From: Diadophis punctatus similis
Lineage: Eukaryota > Chordata > Lepidosauria > Squamata > Dipsadidae
Assembly: GCA_023053685.1 (NCBI GenBank)
Contig: JALIGW010000003.1
Coordinates: forward strand, 43,842,496-43,906,495
Direction of reading: 5' to 3'
DNA length: 64,000 nucleotides
Of the stretch, positions 21,006-31,959 are shown one piece after another (positions within the stretch are counted from its first letter, which is position 1; each line of letters opens with the position of its first letter). Made by a program: the position numbers and the translations under genes. The notes under the pieces are model-generated. The model was not told the DNA's origin. It did not search any database and saw only the letters and a program-made list of their open reading frames with translations.

Positions 21006-22529
21006 ATTAGCGCATAGTCTATATGCATAGACTATGCACACCTCTCCCTCACTTTAATCCAATTCACGTGCAAGTCTTGACATCCCCCCCAATTGATAGA
21101 TGTCAAGTTCCTCTTCGAATACGATGGACGAACATCATCATCATCATCACATTAATTAGCATATATGTTATGTTAAATTACCGCAGAATATAAATTATCC
21201 CAGACTTGTCTTATCCAATCATAGTTTTAAGGTGGAAACTCCAGTGATAGAAAACAGCAGCATGTGATCTATATATGTCAGAAGACATAGCATCATTGCA
21301 TTATTGAATAAGGCACCCCACTCTCTTGTTCGTTCAACATTAATCATGTTGTTTTAGGATCAAAAAGATATTGCGTTAGTTCTTAGCAAGACAGGAAGAC
21401 AGTGGGTTCTTTAGAAGTCTGCAGCATCCAAATGATAAAGTTAACATTAAAAGGATTTTTTTAAATCTGATTGTCTAATTGGAGATACTTATACAGCAAG
21501 AATGAGATGGATGTGTGAGGGAGAAAAACTAGGCCAGAAAGTATTTCATAAAACATTCATGACGTTTCACTCAAAATCATGTTTTAGACCCACTATTTAA
21601 AGTGCAGATCTCCAAGATACAGCACAGGGGTAGGGGGTGAGGTTGTACAGTACAGGCTTTGAAAATAGAAAACAGATACAGTCCCTAGTTTGGTTAAAGA
21701 TTCAGGAAACAGCTGGCGAGGAAGTTGACAGCTTCAGACTTTGGAGAATCTCTTCTAGTTAGAATACACATAGTTTGGTAAATAAACAGGCCAATTCAGT
21801 ATAGAGAAATGAGTTAATAACTTTCTTACAAGTTATAAGTATGACCTTATTATATGAAATCAATCACAGAGTCCTGCAAAAGTTCCCAAGGCACCACCAA
21901 GAAGAGACATGAAATTAGCATTTTTATTCCCAGTATATGAAAGTGTTCTCTAAGTACATTTAAATATATGGACAGTGACTCCAGTTTCAGGTCTCTCCTT
22001 AAATGTACAAGATTTTCACTTGTATATATATCGGTAGATGCAGAAAACCTTTGCTGAGAATCCACTGGACATATTAGAGAAGTAGGAAACTGACCATTCT
22101 TCCATCAATGTACCCATTAAATCTAGAAAATGGTTCATATAGACCAGTGTTTCTTATTTATTTATTTTTTCTTTCAGGATCCCTTCCCACTTTTCAAATT
22201 ACAGAGTATCCCAAAAGAGATTTATATGTTTGGGCTATATTTATCAAAAGTTTAATAAGAGCTGAAGAGACAAAAAATTTCCATTCCTTGTATATGGATT
22301 GCAGTGCTATTCTTTGATAGCTAAAACCCATCAAAGATCTGTCAAAAGCAAGACAGAGTCACACTATTCTGCAATAATAATTACCTAGAAGTGTGTGCCC
22401 TGGACAGAAATAAACTAGATTAGAAGAACTCATGAAAACCATGTTAATTTTACTAAAATAAGAACGATCGTTTAGAATTCTGTGCATAAAAAATATTTTT
22501 GCATTCATTCTTTTATTTGAATATTATAG
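21006..22529. other. unannotated sequence
   Basis: Contains a short (CAT)n at 21134-21149 and a truncated AGACCAGTGTTTCT MITE end near 22141, but no bounded element or exon. Confidence 0.45.
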
Positions 22530-22790
22530 AAGATAGATAGAATTCTTTATTGGCCAAGCGTGATTGGACACAGAAGGAATTTGTCTTTGGTGCATATGCT
22601 CTCAGTGTACATAAAAAGACAAGATACATTCGTCAAGAATCATAAGGTACAACACATAATGATAGTCATAGGGTACAAATAAGCAATCAGAAAACAATCA
22701 ATATCAATATGAATTGTAAGGATACAAGCAACCAAGTTACAGTCATGCAGTCATAAGTGGGAGGAGGTGGGAGATATTTTTCTTGCCTTT
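22530..22790 (-). mobile_element. Rex1-like LINE 3' UTR fragment
   Basis: TTCTTTATTGGCCAAGCGTG, the 'TTGTCTTTGGTGCATATGC' block and ATACAAGCAACCAAGTTACA are the reverse of the 3' UTR of the LINE at 24465-25553. The adjacent (GATA)n bases are its tail. It is truncated before the coding part. Confidence 0.85.
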
Positions 22791-23212
22791 CAATCTTACC
22801 TTTTCTTTTATAAGAGTAATGTAAAGCCTTCAAATCTGAGGTTAAGTAAAGGCTGAAACTGGCAGCTTTATTTAGCCTTGAGGTAATTCTGATTTGACAT
22901 ACAATATTTGGTAACCAAGGGGTTCTTGTGTTGCAAGAGAACAACCTTTCATTTTTTCAACAGAGCCTCTAATTGTGTCCTACATTCATTCCAACCTTGT
23001 CATTTTGTGTAATTTTAGCATTTTGGCCAGCTTTCAATGCCACTCTTCCCAAAGAATATGATCTAGAATTGAAAGTTAAGCACAAAGGACCTGATCTAAC
23101 TATTAAACGCTGGGTTCAATTAAACAGATCTGATATTTCAAAAATGAACAGTCTAAGGTGACAGGGTTTTCCATTTCTGCTTCTTCATCTCACTGGCTGG
23201 CAGGCACTAGAG

Positions 23213-23482
23213 CAGCGGTTCTCAACCTGGGGGTCGCGACCCCTTTGGGGGTCGAACGACCCTTTCACAGGGGTCGGGACACTTCGCCCGGACGTCGCCA
23301 TTTGAGTTCTTTTACCCTCTGCGCATGAGCAGAATGCTTTGTGCATGTGCAGAGGGTAAAATAACCCAAATGGCGGCAGCGGGGCGGGGGTCACGGCGGC
23401 GGGCATGGCAGCAGGGTGGGTCGCGGTGGGGGCAACGGGGGTGGATCGCGGGTCGCGGCATTAGGAAGGTTGAGAACCACTG
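23213..23482. mobile_element. hAT-type MITE (CAGCGGTTCTCAACC)
   Basis: Termini CAGCGGTTCTCAACC and GGTTGAGAACCACTG are inverted repeats. Flanks CACTAGAG (23205-23212) and CACTAAAG (23483-23490) form the 8-bp TSD with one mismatch. The interior has GGGTCGCGACCCC palindromes and a GC-rich spacer. It is non-coding. Confidence 0.9.
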
Positions 23483-23553
23483 CACTAAAGAGTCTGGAAG
23501 GGCCAGTAAAAGTATTCAGTTTTATTCCTACTGGACTACCAAATCATCTAGCA

Positions 23554-23910
23554 CAGGGGTGTCAACCTCAAGACCCGTGGGCCGGATCCAGCCTGCAGGG
23601 TGCTTAAATCTGGCCCATGGGGCTGGCCTGGAAATATCAAAGGACAGGCCACGGTGCCTCTGCCGGCCAAAAATGGGCCACATGGAGGCCTCGCAAAGCC
23701 CCTACACAGCCCATTTTTGGGTGGCAGAGTGCTGCAGAGGGCAATGGAGGCCAAAAATGAGGCGCAGGGGATCACATGTGGGGGGCCCATGCCCCATTTT
23801 GGCCAGCAAAGTGCTGCAGGAGGCGTACATCCTGTCTCCCACCCCCACGCTGGCCCACAGAGAACTATAATGCTTATCCGGCCCTCAAAGAAATCAATTT
23901 GACACCCCTG
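23554..23910. mobile_element. hAT-type MITE (CAGGGGTGTCAAC)
   Basis: Termini CAGGGGTGTCAACCTCAAG and TTGACACCCCTG are inverted repeats. Flanks ATCTAGCA (23546-23553) and ATTTAGCA (23911-23918) give the 8-bp TSD with one mismatch. The body is GC-rich with repeated GGCCCATGGGGCTGG-type blocks. The same family starts again at 63824. The long open frames at 23325-23958 on both strands come from this element and its neighbour. Confidence 0.9.
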
Positions 23911-23919
23911 ATTTAGCAC

Positions 23920-24464
23920 TTGCCAGCTCAAGAAGCTACAGACTGTTCTTGACTTCATTTCTGGCTTATTTCTCTGGCATAACTTCAGACAACATGCTAA
24001 TCAAACCATATAGACATTGGTGGTTTGTTAGCGGTGCTGATAGGCAAGATGGATCAGAATTAGCTTGCTCCTCACTTACTACTAAGGTGAAATCCAGGTA
24101 AATTGTGATTTGCTGTGTCACCCCAACATGGCTAAGTTGATTACAACTGATAAATGTAAGAACATTTTCACAATCAAATTGAATTTATTCGGACTTAAAG
24201 TCAAATATAGATGGGTATCCTGATAAAAATCTTATTTATAATTTTATTCTGGGTATATTTATTTATTTAACTTCTATGCCATCCATCTCACCTAGGGTAA
24301 TTACAATCAATAAAAACAAGATAATGTTTTAAAACATTAAAATAATAAATATTAGCACCAAAACTGATTTAAAAATTGACGAAGATGGGAAAGAAAGGGA
24401 GCAAGATACACACAGGGAGAAGGTGGGGACTTATTTTTAATAACCACAGTAAAACTGGTTGTAG
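23920..24464. other. unannotated sequence
   Basis: No recognisable element. The segment CTAGGGTAATTACAATCAATAA near 24293 recurs loosely in reverse near 25850 and may be a small dispersed repeat. Confidence 0.35.
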
Positions 24465-25553
24465 AATCAGGTTAGAAATCTTCTAACAGGGGCCCCCCAA
24501 GGCTGTGTACTCTCACCACTTCTCTTCTCTCTATATACCAATGACTGCATCTCAAACAATTCATCTGTTAAACTACTGAAGTTTGCAGATGATACAACAG
24601 TGATTGGCCTCATTCGAGACAATGATGAAACCGCATACAGACGGGAGGTTGAACAACTAGCCTTGTGGTGCGACCGGAACAATCTGGAACTCAACACACT
24701 CAAAACCGTAGAAATGGTGGTAGACTTTAGGAGAAACCCTCCCATCCTACCACCTCTTACAATACTAGACAACACAGTATCAACAGTAGAGACCTTCAAA
24801 TTTCTAGGTTCCATCATATCTCAAGACCTAAAATGGTCATCTAACATCAAAAACGTCATCAAAAAAGCACAACAAAGAATGTTCTTTCTGCGCCAACTCA
24901 GGAAGCTCAAACTTCCCAAGGAGCTGCTGATACAGTTTTACAGAGGAATTATTGAGTCTGTCATCTGCACCTCTATAACTGTCTGGTTTGGTTCTGCAAC
25001 CCAACAAGACAGACACAGACTTTAGAGGATAATCAGAACTGCAGAAAAAACAATTACTGCCAACCTGCCTTCCATTGAGGACCTGTATACTGCACGAGTC
25101 AAAAAGAGGGCCGTGAAAATATTTACTGACCCCTCACATCCTGGACATAAATTGCTTCAACTCCTACCCTCAAAACGTCGCTATAGAGCACTGCACACCA
25201 AGACAACTAGACACAAGAACAGTTTTTTCCCGAACGCCATCACTCTGCTAAACAAATAATTCCCTCACCACTGTCAAACTATTCACTAGGCTGCATTACT
25301 ACTACTATTAGTTTTTCTCATCGTTCCTATCACCCATCTCCTCCCACTTATGACTGTATGACTGTAACTTGTTGCTTATATCCTTACGATTTATATTCAT
25401 ATTGATTGTTTCCTGATTGCTTACTTGAACCCTATGACAACCATTCTTGACAAATGTATCTTTTCTTTTATGTACACTGAGAGCATACGCACCAAAGACA
25501 AATTCCTTGTGTGTCCAATCACACTTGGCCAATAAAGAATTCTATTAACACTA
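24465..25553 (+). mobile_element. Rex1-like LINE, 5'-truncated copy with one stop
   Basis: The copy starts inside the RT at GAPQGCVLSPLL (24487), passes the active-site FADD (24576-24587), and reaches the C-terminus with HKNSFFPNAITLLNK at about 25255. An in-frame TAG at 25023 follows the block VWFGSATQQDRHRL and inactivates it. Frame continuity is also imperfect near 25120. The 3' UTR contains GGCCAATAAAGAATTCTATT at its end. Rex1 assignment rests on the RREVEQLALWCDRNNLELN and IIESVICTSITVWFGSA blocks. Confidence 0.88.
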
Positions 25554-26540
25554 TCTATTAACACTATTAACTTCTCATAAATGGCAATGACCAGATATGC
25601 TGACTAGCATGTTTATGGCTATGCCCTAGCAAGGATTGAAAGATGGCTTAAAAAACAAGCTATTTCAAAAGTTCTATAAATTTGAATGTCATTTCTTCAA
25701 CTGACTTGTTCTACTTCATCCATTCTTGCAAAGTGCTTTTCTTCATAACAAAGAAGTTGTATAACTTTGTAATTGTATACAAAGTTTAAATCAGTTTTGG
25801 TGGTAATATTTATTGTTTTCATGTTTTCATGTTTTACTTTTTTATTTATTGTAATCACCCTAGGTGAGATGGGTGGCATAGAAGTTAAATAACAAATTTG
25901 AAGACATGTCATTTTGTTGCATATGAATATCTAAAATGCCCCACAGCTACAGTATGTTCCACCATAGATGATCATCAGCAAACCCCAAAGTTCAACAGTA
26001 AATCACTTATTGGTTACAGAGTAAGTGAGATAAAGAGAAAGAAACATGGATAGTCTACAAAGTATGAAGCAAAGAAAATAAATTATGATTGTAAAGGGGA
26101 TAAAGACATTGATTGCATTTTAATTTATCATTTTTTTATTTTGCAACTATTTTGCACAGGCTGTCAAGAGGTAACATAAACTATATTAACGCTGGTTAAA
26201 TACTGTACATTTATTATTTAATTCTATTTTTGTTTGTTTATTTATTTCAATCAGCTTCTATTTCATGAAAATAGAATTATGTAATCCCCATAATATATGT
26301 GAAGATAGGGTTCAGGGTTTTTTTAAAACATGTAGGCAAATCAAGAACTCCAGAATGAAATCTCATTACTTAGTCACAGTAATGACTGTGACTAGCTCTC
26401 CTGGTATGGATATATTTCTCCCTTCTGTACTGCAGAGCAATGAAAGAGGTTCTTTCATGTTGTCAACATGTAATGACCTGGATAAATTTGGCACAAATCT
26501 GAATCAACAACACAATCAACTTCAGAAAGAAGAGCCTGCA
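25554..26540. other. unannotated sequence
   Basis: AT-rich DNA without bounded repeats or exon-like frames. Confidence 0.45.
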
Positions 26541-26632
26541 ATCTTTTCTCTTTCTTTCTTTTTCTTTCTCTCTTTCTTTCTGTCTTTCTTTCTGTCTTTT
26601 TTATTTTTCTTTCTTTCTTTCTTTCTTTCCCT
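26541..26632. repeat. (TTTC)n microsatellite
   Basis: Tetranucleotide CTTT array with a few CTGT variants. It creates an artificial Phe/Leu-rich frame on one strand and a Lys/Arg-rich frame on the other. Confidence 0.95.
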
Positions 26633-26641
26633 TTTTGTGTT

Positions 26642-26840
26642 AGTGTTGACTCCTGGAGACTGCCTGAACAAGACACTGAATGAAGGTTTCTTGACAAGAT
26701 TTCAGAAGTGGTTTGCCATTGCCTTCTTCCTAGGCCTAAGTAAGTGGCCCAAGGTCACACAGCTGGTAGGACTAGAATTCAGTGTCTCCGTTTTCTTGCC
26801 TGGTGCAGTAACCCTACACCAAACTGGCTCTAATATAGGG
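26642..26840 (-). mobile_element. MIR-like tRNA SINE
   Basis: TTGACTCCTGGAGACTGCCT, AGTGGTTTGCCATTGCCTTC and GGCCCAAGGTCACACAGCTG form the conserved core seen also at 27818-28025 and 39595-39815. The 'CCCAAGGTCACACAGCT' block is MIR-like. Orientation (tRNA head to the right) is inferred from the AACCCTACACCAAACTGGCT end. Confidence 0.65.
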
Positions 26841-26844
26841 TAGG

Positions 26845-27559
26845 TCACTCCAAGGTTAGAGGACATAGTACATTTATTATATGTCAACTGTGTAAGTTGA
26901 AAGATTGATCAATGTCTTCAATTGCACATTGGATGAATGACCTATTGGAATCGAAAAATTACATATAATAAGGCCCGTTATCTAAACAAAACTGCATGTG
27001 TGAATCTGAGTGGAGTAAATTGTAGGGGTCACAGAGATATGGTTTGCATTTTCTTTTACTTACACTTTTTACTCTATTTTCTAACACATTACATCTCACT
27101 ATTGTTCTGTATTTTATATTCTGATATGGCCCAATGCCTACTCAATAAAGAATCATTGTTATTATCTAGGGCAAGCATAATTGAACCCAGGTGGACTTAT
27201 TTTTGAGTTTGCATCATTGAATTTGGATTGTAAATTACATGGATTTCAAAAACTAATGCAAACTTCTTTTGTTTTAATCAATGGCCACAATTAGTCGCAC
27301 AAACCTGTGACTGGTGACTAGTAGACTTTGGATGAAATAGATGTTCCTAGCCAATCACCCCATGCTTCTACTTCCTTTTGCCTATAGCTCTATCACTTTT
27401 TTTTTATTGAGATTGGCTTTGCTTCCACATTGGTCACAGACAGCTGTACTTTCCCTCTTAGCAGTCAACATTGCTGTCCAAGAGAATATTTCATGGCTAA
27501 AGTAATTTTGGACATGTAGCTATTTACTTACTTAAGTGATTTATGTGGCTGCCCAATTC
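26845..27559. other. unannotated sequence
   Basis: No gene or bounded repeat seen. Confidence 0.45.
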
Positions 27560-27775
27560 ACAAAGTGTGACTTTGGGTAGCCAAAAAAGGATTGCAGCTT
27601 TCAAAATTATGTTGCAATACAGGTGCTGCTGAGTTCTGGATCAATTGCAGCTTCTGAAAGGTCTTTGAGGACATTAAAGGTAATACAATGCTCCAAGTAG
27701 GAAACAAAAAGGAGACATATGTGACCACAAATAGGGTTTCCCAATCTAAGAATTGGTGCAATTGATACATAAAAT
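27560..27775 (-). mobile_element. old dispersed repeat relic
   Basis: AATTGCAGCTTCTGAAAGG and TTTCCCAATCTAAGAATTGG share layout with the relic at 13651-13870 (GTAGCTTCCAAGTGATC, TTCCCAATCTCCAAATGAG). Probably the same ancient LINE or SINE-derived family. No coding frame remains. Confidence 0.35.
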
Positions 27776-27817
27776 TTTTATTTTGTTTGTTTACTTGTTT
27801 GCTTCCTTTTTTGTTAC

Positions 27818-28025
27818 TTCTGAGTCAGTCTTTAACTCCTGGCAACTACGTGAACTAGTCCTTGTAATTTTCTTGGCAAGTTTTCTGAAATGGTTTGCCA
27901 ATGCCTCCTTCCTAGGGCTGAGAAAGACTGAGTAGCCCATGGTCATCCAGCAGTCTAAGGTGGGAGAAGAACTCATGGTCCCCCAGTTTCTAACCTGATG
28001 CCTTCACCTTTGCACCAAATTGGGT
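27818..28025 (-). mobile_element. MIR-like tRNA SINE
   Basis: Contains CTTTAACTCCTGGCAACTAC, ATGGTTTGCCAATGCCTCCT and the closing CCTTTGCACCAAATTGG. It aligns in order with the copy at 26642. Confidence 0.6.
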
Positions 28026-28029
28026 TTTA

Positions 28030-29575
28030 CATACAAAGATAGGGTTGTTTTGTGCAAAAACCTTGTGGCCACTCATCTTCAAGACCCTGTGAAAATCTAC
28101 CACTTTTCATAATATTTCATTGTGTTCATTCCTTCATGCAGGCCAGTACACCTATTTATACTTCCTTAATGTATATATTCACTTATCTCCACTTGAATAG
28201 AACATCTGCAGGTGTTTTCTAAATAACATTTTTCTAGAACTTTAGTAATATGGATTCTTGGGGGAAATGTTATTAGTCATATATTGTTATGGCTATGAGA
28301 CAATGCCAAATATGCTGCAAATGATTGAAACCACTGGAAAATATTTACTACCCAATGTGCTTTGTGCGGGACATAATGATGATGATGATGATGATTATGT
28401 GAAAAATAACAGTAAAGGACCCTGTTTTCACAGAAAGCTAGCATGATTTGCTTTTTGTTACTTAAGCTCTGCTTGTTCAGTCCAAGTTCATCTAATATGC
28501 GCTAGATTTTTTTTTCTGACATGAATCTACCTCACTTAATTCTGCTAACAATTTACTTTCATCTCATAAAGTCATCGCAGGAATATAGCAAGTACCCCAT
28601 CAACAACTCTTAGAATAATCAGTATGAGATTTAGCTATCTAGCCAGAAACTGGCTGCTAAGGGATGAGGTTGAAAAGGAATAGTTTGCCCTGCAGAAAGA
28701 GATAAATGGAACCATGGCTGTGGAATCCTTTAATACAGATCACTTACCTATGGGATTAATGTTAAATAAGATCCTGGACAGAGAGAAGTTACCTATATCT
28801 AAACAGTTAAATTGCTTTGCTACTTTTCTCCAGAACACTTATGGAACACATGGATCCCCAAAGAAAGAATAAAATAGCAGAGCTGGTTGGCAACCATTGG
28901 CAGTTTCCAAGTACTGACAAGTTACTCTGCAGGTTATGTCACAGTTTATAAGCACTGATTCATCATTGCTAATTAGCATTTACTGAGCGCCAGCTATAAA
29001 CCAGATTTTGTAGAGAACCCAGAAGTGACAAAGTCCCTGCCAAAAAGCCTCCCAAACTGAAGATGACAGGGACAAATGTGGTGAAGGAGATTTGGGGGAG
29101 GGGGGAGAGAACAAGAATGGAAAGATTAAGTGGAAACAGACAGCATAAAATACGCGAGGCCATGTTGATTTGGGAAAAGTGTCCGTTTCCCAACCGTTTT
29201 CTTTTTATCTATTTTAACCAAAACTAAACCAGGGCTTTCTTTTTTTTTGTAGAGATTTGCTTTAAATCTGCACCCTGCAGGCAGCATTAAGGGCACCAAT
29301 AGTTTGGGACTGTCACCGAAATGAGTGAGTAAAGTACTTCTTACAAGCATATCCTGTATTAATATGCCATTTGGTCTTCTTTGTGCAATTATGTGGGAGG
29401 CTGTTTTGCTGTAGGCAAAAGAGCTTTCAGGCTAAAAAAGACTAAATCCTATCTCAGGTGACAAACAATTCCATGATTATTCGGATAAAGCAACCAGGTA
29501 CAAAACTACCAGGGCAGATTCTCCGATTTTAAAAATGCATTTGTTTGAATAGGTTCCTTCCAACCAGGCATAGCT
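28030..29575. other. unannotated sequence with a short (GAT)n
   Basis: A (GAT)n run at 28375-28396 is the only simple repeat. Two overlapping 74-codon minus-strand frames near 29000-29350 have no support. Confidence 0.45.
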
Positions 29576-30145
29576 TTGGTTTTTTTTTTTCCTAAAGTAT
29601 CTTTACATTCCTGCTGCAACAGTAGCAGTTCCTACAGCCCAGGCCAGCCGCCTACCACTCTTCCAAACCTCCGCAGGGCAGGCTCAAGTAACCCACCAAA
29701 ATTATTGGGGCACTGTTGGTCCGGAAGCCTAGACCCCTGCTGGTTGAGAAGTCGACTGCAACCGGCCACAGAAAAAGCCCAGGAAACTCCCCCACCCACT
29801 CAGCTTCTCTCTCCCAACAAGCTCCTCGCTTCATCTAAAGGCAGAGACGCCAGATGCCAACCGCCCCACCACCACCGAAGCGTAAAAACTCTTAAAAAGA
29901 AAGAGGAGGGTGGCTGTGGATTGGGAAGGTGGGGATTCCCGTTCAAAACTTCGGATCGAAACTACTCCGGTTTGCATTGTCCTTAGTTATGCACCTAAGA
30001 GTGCTTACCACTCTTGTTGGGATGGGGTTGGGAGGGGGTCCGTTTCCTTTGTACCAGAGCCACCCAAATCGTTTCCCACCGCTCCCACCCACCCACCCAC
30101 CCCTCTCCTCCTCTGAGTCCGAGAGGGTGCCGCTCCCTGACTCAC

Positions 30146-30234
30146 CCCAAAGTGCTGATGAAGCCGTTGACCGACCCTTCGGCGTACAAGGAGACGATGT
30201 CCCCAATGTGCAGAAAGCTGGACATTTCATTCAT
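30146..30234 (-). CDS. ITPR3: ITPR3 first coding exon (IP3 receptor type 3)
   Basis: The minus strand reads ATG at 30234 and encodes 29 codons plus two bases, starting [20 protein letters not shown] and continuing [10 protein letters not shown]. It ends at GG|GTGAGTC, so the donor GT is at 30144-30145 and the phase is 2. This is the extreme N-terminus of the IP3 receptor suppressor domain. The receptor is a tetrameric ER calcium-release channel opened by inositol trisphosphate. From memory, the short M-x-E-M start with HIGDIV fits ITPR3, ITPR2 has a Tyr before IGD, and ITPR1 has ICSLYAEGSTN. The exon sits in a CpG island and has an ORF too short for open-frame scans. I did not find exon 2 to the left, so 1-30145 would be intron 1. 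The 5' UTR lies upstream at 30235 and beyond, and its start site is unknown. Confidence 0.9.
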
Positions 30235-30516
30235 GATTCCAACCCTTGTTGTCCCGACGCTTTTACTCCTTGCCTTTCCTTCACTTCCCACAGAAGCGCT
30301 TCACCATGTGCCCGGCGGGGCACCAGGAACTACTTAATCCACAGGCTCCTCCACTCGATGCATTGGCAAAGATCTCTCCCGCCAAGTTTACACGTGGATG
30401 CGCTTAGGCAGGTCGTGGGTTTACCGCTCGCTCAACCGGAGCGAAGAGACGGGATTGGAATAGAGCTACGGTTGGGCGCTTGGGGAGGGAGGAGGGAGCG
30501 GACGGATTGACCAGAG

Positions 30517-30524
30517 ATTTGCAT
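30517..30524 (-). promoter_or_regulatory. perfect octamer motif ATGCAAAT (reverse)
   Basis: The plus strand reads ATTTGCAT, an exact POU/Oct octamer on the gene strand, 283 bases upstream of the ITPR3 ATG. Confidence 0.5.
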
Positions 30525-30609
30525 GAGTTCCCACTGACACTCTCGTGCCTACCAAGCTTCCTACCTGCAGCCAATAGTAACCGATCAGGAAGTCCGGATG
30601 AAACAGTCA

Positions 30610-30617
30610 ATGCAAAT
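30610..30617 (+). promoter_or_regulatory. perfect octamer motif ATGCAAAT (forward)
   Basis: A second exact octamer, in opposite orientation to that at 30517-30524 and 93 bases further upstream of ITPR3. Confidence 0.5.
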
Positions 30618-30837
30618 TTTGATGGCAAAGAGTGCCGATGGAAGCCACACCCCTGCTAGCCCCGCCTCCTGCCCACCGTAGAAAGTTTTCCAGGCTCGAA
30701 AGGAGCGAGCCCAGAGGAAAGCTTAAGAAAGCGAGAGTATTTCGCGCTTGAGGCGGGAGCGAGAAAAGGAGGATCAATTAATTCTGTCGGTCTTCTCTCT
30801 CTCTCTCTCCTTCCCTCCCTTCGCCTCAGCCATTCGG

Positions 30838-31096
30838 CTTGGTAAAGCCCAAAGCGACATTTATGTTAGCCCTTCCCGGAACTGCACACGATTACGCAGG
30901 CAAGGCAACGGCGCTAGAGCGATCAACCAGTGGAACAGCTTGCCTGCGGAGGTTGTGAGAGCTCCGACACTTGAGACTTTCAAAGGGAGATTGGACTGCC
31001 ATTTGTCCGAAATGGTGTAGAGACTCCTGCTTGAGGGGGGGGGGTTGGACTAGATGACCTACAAGGTCCCTTCCAACTCTAATAATCTGTAAAAGT
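30838..31096 (+). mobile_element. CR1 LINE 3' end
   Basis: A short coding remnant with INQWNSLPAEVVRAPTLETF and a stop at about 31018 is followed by the classic CR1 3' end GGTTGGACTAGATGACCTAC and AAGGTCCCTTCCAACTCTAA. The copy is 5'-truncated to about 260 bp. It lies about 600 bases upstream of the ITPR3 ATG. Confidence 0.9.
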
Positions 31097-31560
31097 TTCT
31101 CCCGCACCGAGCAGAAACACGCGCGCCTTCGGCTTATCCTCTTGCTTGGGCCAATATTTGATCTGGATGCCTTGATGTCTTTTGCGTCGCCATCCGCCTT
31201 CTGCTCGGCATCCGATCGAAACGCGCTTTCACTCGCGCGGCGCGCACGACACAGTTATTTCTACCGGGCTTTTTAATCAGAGGGGGACAGGACCGGAGGG
31301 AAAAGACGGACTTTTGTTTTGATCGCCGCGTTTCACGTGGCGTAGAAATCGGAAGAGCGCTGAACTTTATTTTTATTATTTTTATTATTATTATTGCTTT
31401 TTCTCTGGTCTCCCTAGTGGGTGTTGCAGCGCCTGCCTTCCTGTGGAGGCAGGCGCTGCAACTCTCCCTCCGGCGACTCAGTGAAGGCGGAAAGGCACGC
31501 ACGAGTTGCTGTAGCTGACTCTCCCTTTTGTTTCGCTAGGAAATTAGCAGCAACAAAGTT
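31097..31560. other. second GC/CpG-rich patch with perfect hairpin
   Basis: This stretch is rich in CpG (for example TCGCGCGGCGCGCACGACAC at 31235) and has no convincing coding frame. Arms 31423-31438 and 31447-31462 (GTTGCAGCGCCTGCCT and its exact complement) form a 16-bp perfect stem with an 8-base loop. It could belong to an upstream regulatory island or a non-coding transcript. Confidence 0.45.
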
Positions 31561-31959
31561 CGTTTGTTTTTTAAAGGGAGTGGAGCTCTATTTGTATACA
31601 CAATTCAAGCCAGAACGGCATAGTGGTGGTTTTTTTTTCGGATTGTCCGAGGGGAAAAAAAAGAAAATCCAAAAAGTAAATGTTTTAAAAATCCCGGGCA
31701 TTTTTTACTGGACGACTCAAATGAAAACTTCTTGTAGTTCCTCAGCTATATCAAAGAACTCGAGGGGTGGCAGCTGAAGAAAGGAAAACACCTATATCAG
31801 GAACCAGGAAAAAAAGATTTGAAAACAGAACTGCCTTTGTCATCGCAATCTCCTGTATAAATCAATGATACATCCTCAACTGGAATAATGAATGGACTTC
31901 TGGTTCATTTGAAAATGTCACCTAGTGAATATTGTCAGCTGTATGTCTATGCAGAGTGA

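Larger units (their letters stand above)
29640..30720 (-). promoter_or_regulatory. CpG-rich promoter region of ITPR3
   Basis: CpG density rises sharply against the AT-rich surroundings, and this is the region holding the first coding exon. For a minus-strand gene the upstream part is 30235-30720. It contains an inverted CCAAT (ATTGG, 30455-30459), a CCAAT on the plus strand (30571-30575), a GC-rich CCCGCCTCCTGCCCACC stretch near 30660, and two octamers. No TATA box is evident, which suits a CpG-island promoter. Limits are approximate. Confidence 0.65.

Noticed and set aside
22973..23161. 62-codon frame with FWPAFNATL, faintly like a membrane transporter motif
   Set aside because: The resemblance is confined to a few residues and no exon boundaries or neighbouring exons support it.
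23325..23958. 181- and 136-codon frames on opposite strands
   Set aside because: They follow the GC-rich interiors of two hAT MITEs with clear ends and TSDs.
1..30145. ITPR3 exon 2 (LVDDRC... coding) on the minus strand
   Set aside because: Searched by eye for the reverse complement of the conserved coding blocks and not found. I cannot exclude it without a translated search.
29576..30628. Long overlapping frames of 60-193 codons around the CpG island
   Set aside because: High GC lowers stop frequency. The only frame with family-level identity is the short ITPR3 exon.
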